From assembly GCF_019504385.1 (NCBI RefSeq), contig NZ_CP080590.1, forward strand, positions 4,207,501 to 4,271,500: DNA of 64,000 bases. The letters run 5' to 3'. A model generated the notes under the pieces. That model ran no database searches. It was not told where the DNA came from and saw nothing but the letters and a program-made list of their open reading frames with translations. The DNA is from Devosia salina. GTDB taxonomy: Bacteria > Pseudomonadota > Alphaproteobacteria > Rhizobiales > Devosiaceae. Made by a program: the position numbers and the translations under genes. How positions within the stretch are numbered: the first letter of the stretch is position 1; every line of letters begins with the position of its first letter. Shown one piece after another: positions 58,788 to 64,000 of the stretch.

Positions 58788-60167
58788 ATGACAGGGTTCA
58801 AAACTCCCCTAAGGATTGCCGGTGGCGTCGCTTTGGCCTCGCTGCTGCTCGCATTGCCCGCCATCGCCCAGGATGCGGCTCCCGCTGAAGAAATGGTGGA
58901 AGCCGCCGCCAGCGTCGCCCCCGATGTGGTCTTCATCCTCAACACCCTGCTGCTGCTGATCGGCGGTTTCCTGGTGTTCTGGATGGCAGCCGGCTTCGCC
59001 ATGGTCGAGGCGGGCATGGTGCGCACCAAGAACGTCTCCATGCAGCTTCTGAAGAACATCTCGCTCTTTGCCATTGCCTGCCTGCTCTACTACCTCGTCG
59101 GGTACAATCTGATGTATCCGCTGGGCAATTGGGCGATCGGCTCGGACGAGACCGGCGGATTCCTCGGCGCCTTCGGCATTGCCGTCCTCGAAGCGGTGGG
59201 CATTACCGCCGACCAGGCCGACGACATTTCCTACGCCGCGACCAGCTCGGACTTCTTCTTCCAGGTGATGTTCTGCGCCACCGCCGCCTCGATCGTCTCG
59301 GGCACGCTGGCTGAACGCATCAAGATCTGGCCGTTCCTGATCTTCACGGTGGTCCTGACCGGTCTCATCTACCCCATCCAGGGCTCCTGGAAGTGGGGCG
59401 GTGGCTTCCTCGACAGCCAGTTCGGCTTCCTCGACTTTGCCGGCTCCACGGTCGTCCACTCTGTCGGTGGCTGGGCCGCGCTGGCCGGTGCCCTGCTGCT
59501 GGGCGCACGCCGGGGCAAGTACAATGCCGATGGCTCGGTGAATGCCATGCCGGGTTCCAACATGCCGCTGGCGACCCTGGGCATGTTCATCTTGTGGCTC
59601 GGCTGGTTCGGCTTCAATGGCGCGTCCCAGCTCGCCATGGGTTCGGTGGGTGACGTGGCCGATGTCGGCCGCATCATGGCCAACACCAATGCCGGTGCCG
59701 TCGGTGGCGCCCTGGCCGCAATGGTCCTCACCGCCATCATCTACAAGAAGGTCGACCTGACCTTCGTGATCAACGGTGCCCTGGCAGGCCTCGTCTCGAT
59801 CACCGCCGAGCCGCTGACCCCGACCCTGGGTGCCGCCACCCTGATCGGTGCCGTGGGCGGCATTATCGTCGTGCTGGCCGTGCCGATGCTCGACAAGCTC
59901 AAGATCGACGACGTCGTCGGTGCCATCCCGGTCCACCTGCTCGCCGGCATCTGGGGCACGATCGCGGTGGTGTTCACCAATCCCGATGCGAATCTGGGCG
60001 GTCAGCTCATCTCCATCATCATCGTGGGCATTTTCACCTTCGTGGTCAGCTTCGTGATCTGGTTCATCCTCAAGGCCACGATCGGCCTACGCCCCAGTGC
60101 GGAAGATGAGGATCTCGGTCTCGACAAGGCCGAGGTCGGCGTCGAGGCCTATCCCGAGTTCAAGTAA
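58788..60167 (+). CDS. amtB: ammonium transporter, divergent Amt type
   Basis: A 459-aa channel. A signal-peptide-like start (residues about 1-26, ending AIAQDAA) is followed by about 11 helices. The first core helix has FWMAAGFAMVEAGMVR, unlike the canonical FYGGLVR. The pore histidine pair is in STVVHSVGGWAAL and GAIPVHLLAGIWGT. It ends in a short cytoplasmic tail. It differs clearly from the second copy and belongs to another Amt subgroup. Confidence 0.92.
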   Translation: MTGFKTPLRIAGGVALASLLLALPAIAQDAAPAEEMVEAAASVAPDVVFILNTLLLLIGGFLVFWMAAGFAMVEAGMVRTKNVSMQLLKNISLFAIACLLYYLVGYNLMYPLGNWAIGSDETGGFLGAFGIAVLEAVGITADQADDISYAATSSDFFFQVMFCATAASIVSGTLAERIKIWPFLIFTVVLTGLIYPIQGSWKWGGGFLDSQFGFLDFAGSTVVHSVGGWAALAGALLLGARRGKYNADGSVNAMPGSNMPLATLGMFILWLGWFGFNGASQLAMGSVGDVADVGRIMANTNAGAVGGALAAMVLTAIIYKKVDLTFVINGALAGLVSITAEPLTPTLGAATLIGAVGGIIVVLAVPMLDKLKIDDVVGAIPVHLLAGIWGTIAVVFTNPDANLGGQLISIIIVGIFTFVVSFVIWFILKATIGLRPSAEDEDLGLDKAEVGVEAYPEFK

Positions 60168-60174
60168 TCACTCA

Positions 60175-60205
60175 GGGCGGCCGGGCCATGTCGGTCCGGC
60201 CGCCC
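60175..60205 (+). terminator. strong hairpin after the first amtB
   Basis: GGGCGGCCGG and CCGGCCGCCC form a perfect 10-bp stem with an 11-base loop, 8 bp after the stop. There is no T-run, so it may slow but not fully end transcription. Confidence 0.5.
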
Positions 60206-60328
60206 GCTTGCCAGCGGCGTGCAGCCCGCGTTCCTCTTGGCCCGCCACAGAGGCTTCCCACTCGCAAACAGCGCGGACTGCACACCCCTGGCAAGGCTGC
60301 CTGATTTTTAGGCGCGTCTCCCGAATTA

Positions 60329-60345
60329 TGCGCAACAAATGGGCA
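60329..60345 (+). promoter_or_regulatory. NtrC-type site upstream of the second glnK
   Basis: TGC-N11-GCA with inner sequence GCAACAAATGG, centred about 117 bp upstream of the predicted start. A perfect palindrome, AAATGGGCAT-GGAA-ATGCCCATTT (60337-60360), overlaps it and may be a second site for the same or another regulator. Confidence 0.65.
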
Positions 60346-60427
60346 TGGAAATGCCCATTTCCGAGTCGCCCTGCGCAAGCTCTCAGTAACCTCTTGTAAA
60401 GGATGGGTTATTTCGTGCCGGTTCGTT

Positions 60428-60443
60428 TGGCACGGGGTTTGAC
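60428..60443 (+). promoter_or_regulatory. sigma-54 promoter of the second glnK-amtB operon
   Basis: TGGCACGGGGTTTGAC matches TGGCAC-N5-TTGC except A for the last C. The predicted start near 60454 leaves about 38 nt before the glnK ATG. Confidence 0.75.
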
Positions 60444-60491
60444 TCTTTGGTGCCGTTCCAGCTCGCGCCACTGCGGCGCCAAGGGGGTCAG

Positions 60492-60830
60492 ATGAAACTG
60501 GTGGTTGCCATTATCAAGCCGTCGCGGCTCGAAGAGGTCCGACAAGCACTCAATTCTCTCGACGTGCACGGCATGACCGTGACCGAAGTGAAGGGCTATG
60601 GCCGGCAGAAGGGCCATTCCGAAATCTACCGCGGCACCGAATATGCCGTTCACTTCCTGCCCAAGCTCAAGGTCGAGATCGCCGTCGACGACGCGATGGC
60701 CGACCAGGTGAGCACGGTCATCCGAGACGCCGCCCAGACCGGCCGCATCGGCGATGGCAAGATCTTCGTGCTCGACCTGCTCGCCGTGACCCGCATCCGT
60801 ACCGGTGAGACCGGCGCCTCGGCGCTGTGA
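60492..60830 (+). CDS. glnK: PII nitrogen regulatory protein, second copy
   Basis: A 112-aa PII protein that differs from the first copy at only five residues, all between 68 and 78 (for example DGIADAVSAA versus DAMADQVSTV). The DNA carries many silent differences, so the duplication is not recent and the protein is under tight constraint. Tyr51 and the T-loop are unchanged. It lies 29 bp upstream of the second amtB. Confidence 0.95.
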   Translation: MKLVVAIIKPSRLEEVRQALNSLDVHGMTVTEVKGYGRQKGHSEIYRGTEYAVHFLPKLKVEIAVDDAMADQVSTVIRDAAQTGRIGDGKIFVLDLLAVTRIRTGETGASAL

Positions 60831-60859
60831 CCCGCTTCCCAATTCCGGAGACTATTCCA

Positions 60860-62212
60860 ATGAAACTGTCCAAAGTTCTGGGGGGCGCAGCACTGGCCTC
60901 CCTCCTGGCGGCTCTCCCCGCTTTCGCTCAGGATGCCGCAGCGCCGGCCGCCGAGACCGTCACCGCCGTTGTCGACAAGGGCGACGTGGCCTGGATGCTC
61001 GTATCCACCATGGTCGTCATCGTCATGACCATTCCGGGCCTGGCCCTGTTCTATGGTGGTCTTGTCCGCGCAAAGAACGTGCTGAGCGTCCTGACCCAGG
61101 TCTTCATGGGCTTCTCGATGATCGCCATCCTCTGGGTGGCCTATGGCTATTCGCTGGCCTTTGCCGGCCCGACCGAGGGCGGCCTCTCCGCTTTCGTGGG
61201 TGACTTCTCCAAGTTCTTCCTCTCCGGCGTCACGCTCGAATCGACCTCTGCCACCTTCTCGGCCGGCTTCGAGCTGCCCGAAATGGTGTTCGTCATCTTC
61301 CAGCTCACCTTTGCCTGCATCACCTCGACCCTGATCGTGGGTGGCATTGCCGAGCGTATGAAGTTCGGCGCGCTCATGGCGTTCCTGGCCATCTGGTTCA
61401 CCTTCTCCTACATCCCCATGGCTCACATGGTCTGGGCAGCGGGCGGTTTCCTGTTCGAAAAGACGGCCTATGACTTTGCCGGTGGCACCGTCGTTCACAT
61501 CAATTCCGGTGTGGCCGCCCTTGTCGCCGCGCTCATCCTCGGGCCGCGCGTCGGCTACATGAAGGAGCCCATTCCGCCCCATAACCTGGTGCTGACCTAT
61601 ATCGGTGCCGGTCTGCTGTGGTTCGGCTGGTTCGGCTTCAATGCCGGCTCGAACCTGGAAGCCAATGCGCTCACCGCCGTGGCCCTGGTCAACACCATCT
61701 TGGCGCCTGCCGCCGGCGCGCTGGCCTGGGCCCTGGGCGAAAAGATCACCCGTGGCCACGCCTCGGCGCTGGGTGCGGTCTCCGGCGCCGTTGCCGGTCT
61801 CGTCGCCATCACCCCGGCCGCCGGTTTCTCCGGCGTCGGTGGCGCCATCATCCTCGGTGCCCTGGCCGGCGTCATCTGTCTGTGGGCCGTGGTCAATCTC
61901 AAGCCGCTGCTGAAATATGACGACAGCCTCGACGTCTTCGGCATCCATGGCGTGGGCGGCATTGTCGGCGCCCTCGGCACGGCCATCGTCGCCAACCCCT
62001 CCTTCGGCGGCTACCCGCTCGACGGCTACGACATGGGCGGCCAGTTTATGATCCAGCTCACCAGCGTCATCGTGGCCGTTGTCTGGTCCGGTGTCGTGGC
62101 GCTGATCGCCATGCTGATCGTCAAGGCCCTGTTCGGTGGCGCCAAAGTCTCCGAAGCTGCCGAAAGCGACGGCCTCGACCTCTCGACCCACGGCGAACGC
62201 GCCTACAACTGA
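60860..62212 (+). CDS. amtB: ammonium transporter, canonical AmtB type
   Basis: A 450-aa channel. The ATG at 60860 (MKLSKVLGGAALASLLAAL) follows GGAG. A signal-like segment (about 1-21) is followed by 11 helices. Canonical features: IPGLALFYGGLVRAKNVLS, DFAGGTVVHINSG (the Asp and first pore His), and FGIHGVGGIVGAL (second pore His). It ends in a tail SDGLDLSTHGERAYN. It forms a trimer gated by GlnK. Confidence 0.95.
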   Translation: MKLSKVLGGAALASLLAALPAFAQDAAAPAAETVTAVVDKGDVAWMLVSTMVVIVMTIPGLALFYGGLVRAKNVLSVLTQVFMGFSMIAILWVAYGYSLAFAGPTEGGLSAFVGDFSKFFLSGVTLESTSATFSAGFELPEMVFVIFQLTFACITSTLIVGGIAERMKFGALMAFLAIWFTFSYIPMAHMVWAAGGFLFEKTAYDFAGGTVVHINSGVAALVAALILGPRVGYMKEPIPPHNLVLTYIGAGLLWFGWFGFNAGSNLEANALTAVALVNTILAPAAGALAWALGEKITRGHASALGAVSGAVAGLVAITPAAGFSGVGGAIILGALAGVICLWAVVNLKPLLKYDDSLDVFGIHGVGGIVGALGTAIVANPSFGGYPLDGYDMGGQFMIQLTSVIVAVVWSGVVALIAMLIVKALFGGAKVSEAAESDGLDLSTHGERAYN

Positions 62213-62236
62213 TCCAAAGCGGGATCGCATCTCTGC

Positions 62237-62267
62237 GGGCGGCGCCTCGGCGCCGCCCGATCTTTTT
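62237..62267 (+). terminator. intrinsic terminator of the second glnK-amtB operon
   Basis: GGGCGGCG and CGCCGCCC form a stem around CCTCGG, followed by GATC and five T. It lies 24 bp after the amtB stop. Confidence 0.85.
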
Positions 62268-62384
62268 GTCCAGCGATCCATGCGGGGGCTGATGGTTAGC
62301 ACGCGATTAACCCCACCCCGCTAGCATGAAGCCATTACGGCCCTTGTCGATGGTTTGCGGGCCGACAACGAGTAATGCGTGTTC

Positions 62385-64000
62385 ATGCCCAGCCATCCCG
62401 TCCCCACGCTCGACGAAGTTCGCAGCCTGCCCGCCCGCGCCACCCGCAATCCGGGTCGCAGCGCCGCCCCGCCATCGCCGCCGCCGGCCATTGCGATTCG
62501 CATCCCCCTGCGCCTGGCCGGGTTCATGCTGCTCGGCCTCTGCGCCGTGCTGCTGGCTTCGCTCGCCTCCTGGTCGGTGGACGACCCGTCCCTGTCCCTG
62601 GCCACTGCCAAGCATGCGGCCAACTGGCTCGGTTATCCCGGTGCGGTGATCGCCGATCTCACCTTCCAGTTCCTGGGGCTGGCGGGGCTCGTCATGGTCG
62701 TTCCGCTGGCGCTCTGGGGCTGGGCCATGGCCCGCCGCCATGTGGTGACCAGGCCCGGACTGCGCCTCATCTCCTGGATCGGGGCAATTGTGTTGTTCTC
62801 GGGGGTCTTTTCCTTCGTCGCCATGCCAGCCAGCTGGCCTTTGCCCACCGGGCTCGGCGGCCTTTGCGGCATGCTGTTCACCAATCTGGCGGGGATGATT
62901 GCCGGCTCCGACCCGCAACCCATCACCTCGACGCTGTTCGCCATCATTCTGGCCGCGCCGGCCCTGGCGCTGTTCTGGATCGCCATGGGCCTGGGGACCT
63001 CCGTTCCGGCCAGGCCGCAAAAGGCCGGCGCGTCGCGCAAGGCCGCCGAAGCCGACGAGCGCGAACCCAACCCCCTCGTCGAAGTGGCCATGGGGGCGGT
63101 GGTGCATATGGGCTATTCGCTGCGCACGGCTTTCCGCCGGGCCAAGGCGGAGCACGCTGCCCGCCGCGCGGCCGAACAGGCCCCGGATTTCGAACACGAT
63201 GCCGAGCCGCCGCTGCATGCCGGCGCGGCACCGGAAGTGCGGCTCGACCGCGAGCCTGTCTCGGTGGCGCCGCAGCGGCGTATCCACGTCGCGCCCCAGC
63301 CCGTCGAGCCCAGCTTCGAGCCCTCCGCCCGCATCAAGGCGCAGCCCGACTACGACGACACGGCCATCGACTATCCCGACGAACCGGAAGACGATGGAGT
63401 GCCCTTCGTGCCCGATGCGCCGGTGCCCGCCCGCACCCAGCGCGGCGATTCGCGCTTCCACCCGGCCGATCCGGCAGCGCCCCGCGTTGCTGCCCCGGCT
63501 CCGCGCCCGGCTCAGGGTCAGCGCGTGTTCCGGGAGGCCCAGGGGTCGCTGCTCGATGAGCCGCATGGCTTCGAACTGCCTGAACTCAGCCTCCTGGCCG
63601 AGCCCAAGCGGGGCGGCCCCTTGCCCGAACATGCACCCGAGCACCTTGAGGACATGGCGCGCCAGCTCGAGGCGGTGCTGGCCGATTTCGGCGTCAAGGG
63701 CGACATCATCAATGTCCGTCCCGGGCCCGTGGTCACGCTGTTCGAACTCGAACCGGCACCCGGCATCAAGTCGAGCCGCGTCATCTCCCTGGCCGACGAC
63801 ATTGCCCGTTCGATGAGCGCCATTTCGGCCCGCGTCGCGGTGGTGCCCGGCCGCAATGCCATCGGCATCGAATTGCCCAACCAGACGCGCGAAACCGTCT
63901 ATTTCCGCGAAATGCTGGCCTCGTCCGATTTCGAGAAGATGAAGGGCAAGCTGCCCATCTGCCTGGGCAAGACCATCGGCGGCGAGCCGGTCATTGCCGA
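62385..64000 (+). CDS. ftsK: DNA translocase FtsK (5' part; runs off window)
   Basis: The first 538 residues of a septal DNA pump. Start chosen at the ATG of MPSHPVPTLDEVRSLPARAT; an in-frame GTG lies two codons upstream. Four membrane helices fall within about 45-205 (AGFMLLGLCAVLLASLASW onward). A Pro/Ala/acid-rich linker covers about 205-400. The FtsK alpha domain then begins (MARQLEAVLADFGVKGDI, then GPVVTLFELEPAPGIKSSRV). The Walker region and gamma domain lie beyond the window. Confidence 0.93.
   Translation, partial: MPSHPVPTLDEVRSLPARATRNPGRSAAPPSPPPAIAIRIPLRLAGFMLLGLCAVLLASLASWSVDDPSLSLATAKHAANWLGYPGAVIADLTFQFLGLAGLVMVVPLALWGWAMARRHVVTRPGLRLISWIGAIVLFSGVFSFVAMPASWPLPTGLGGLCGMLFTNLAGMIAGSDPQPITSTLFAIILAAPALALFWIAMGLGTSVPARPQKAGASRKAAEADEREPNPLVEVAMGAVVHMGYSLRTAFRRAKAEHAARRAAEQAPDFEHDAEPPLHAGAAPEVRLDREPVSVAPQRRIHVAPQPVEPSFEPSARIKAQPDYDDTAIDYPDEPEDDGVPFVPDAPVPARTQRGDSRFHPADPAAPRVAAPAPRPAQGQRVFREAQGSLLDEPHGFELPELSLLAEPKRGGPLPEHAPEHLEDMARQLEAVLADFGVKGDIINVRPGPVVTLFELEPAPGIKSSRVISLADDIARSMSAISARVAVVPGRNAIGIELPNQTRETVYFREMLASSDFEKMKGKLPICLGKTIGGEPVIA

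Overview
The window reads as chromosomal DNA of a high-GC alphaproteobacterium of the order Hyphomicrobiales (Rhizobiales). A Devosia-like organism is my best guess, by inference only. The order-level call rests on lptC-lptA-lptB-rpoN-hpf-ptsN, an Hsp20-DUF1150 pair, an HWE-type histidine kinase, two glnK-amtB modules beside ftsK, a cnoX-LON-Trm112-UbiH block, a 418-aa MetK and many short palindromic intergenic repeats. Most of the window is housekeeping DNA. I see no prophage, transposase, CRISPR array, restriction system or large defence island.

Layout. 1-2.6 kb: a divergent alpha/beta hydrolase (cut by the window edge) and a GH3 glycosidase. 2.7-9.7 kb (minus): folC, pheT, an unusual ASCH-exonuclease fusion, pheS, rplT, rpmI; three of the gaps carry paired palindromic repeats. 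9.8-11.5 kb: a glycosyltransferase and, divergently, hsp20-DUF1150 behind a sigma-32-like promoter and a probable RNA thermometer. 11.7-17.2 kb (minus): lptCAB-rpoN-hpf-ptsN with an RNase D-like gene upstream. 17.4-21.7 kb: metK, a DUF433/DUF5615 toxin-antitoxin pair, trmB, an HxlR regulator, a small secreted protein and a flavin reductase. 21.8-27.6 kb: rimP-nusA-ylxR-infB. 27.7-34.9 kb (minus): a P-loop ATPase, an L,D-transpeptidase, a DHFR-like reductase, pnp, rpsO, an HWE kinase and a small acidic protein. 34.9-39.9 kb: miaB, then phoH-ybeY-corC, interrupted by a BrnT-type toxin-antitoxin pair on the other strand.

40-50.7 kb is more accessory. It holds a GlcD/GlcF-type FAD/Fe-S dehydrogenase with a perfect 28-bp palindrome at its start, a LysR regulator, and a six-gene sugar ABC importer operon that includes two Gfo/Idh/MocA dehydrogenases. 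50.8-54.8 kb is the least orderly part: two orphan membrane-protein genes behind a duplicated leader, dispersed palindromes, a frameshifted phoD and tRNA-Gly(GCC). 55-64 kb returns to core genes: cnoX, a LON-domain protein, Trm112, a UbiH-type hydroxylase, two glnK-amtB operons and the 5' part of ftsK.

How the parts connect. RpoN, encoded here, is the sigma factor expected at both glnK promoters. Each of these has a -24/-12 element and an upstream TGC-N11-GCA site of the NtrC type. PtsN and Hpf next to rpoN fit nitrogen and stationary-phase control. The least familiar protein is the 345-aa fusion of an ASCH domain with a DEDDh exonuclease between pheS and pheT. The other items most worth follow-up are the two toxin-antitoxin pairs with palindromes at their starts, the paired extragenic repeats, and the duplicated leader in front of two orphan genes.
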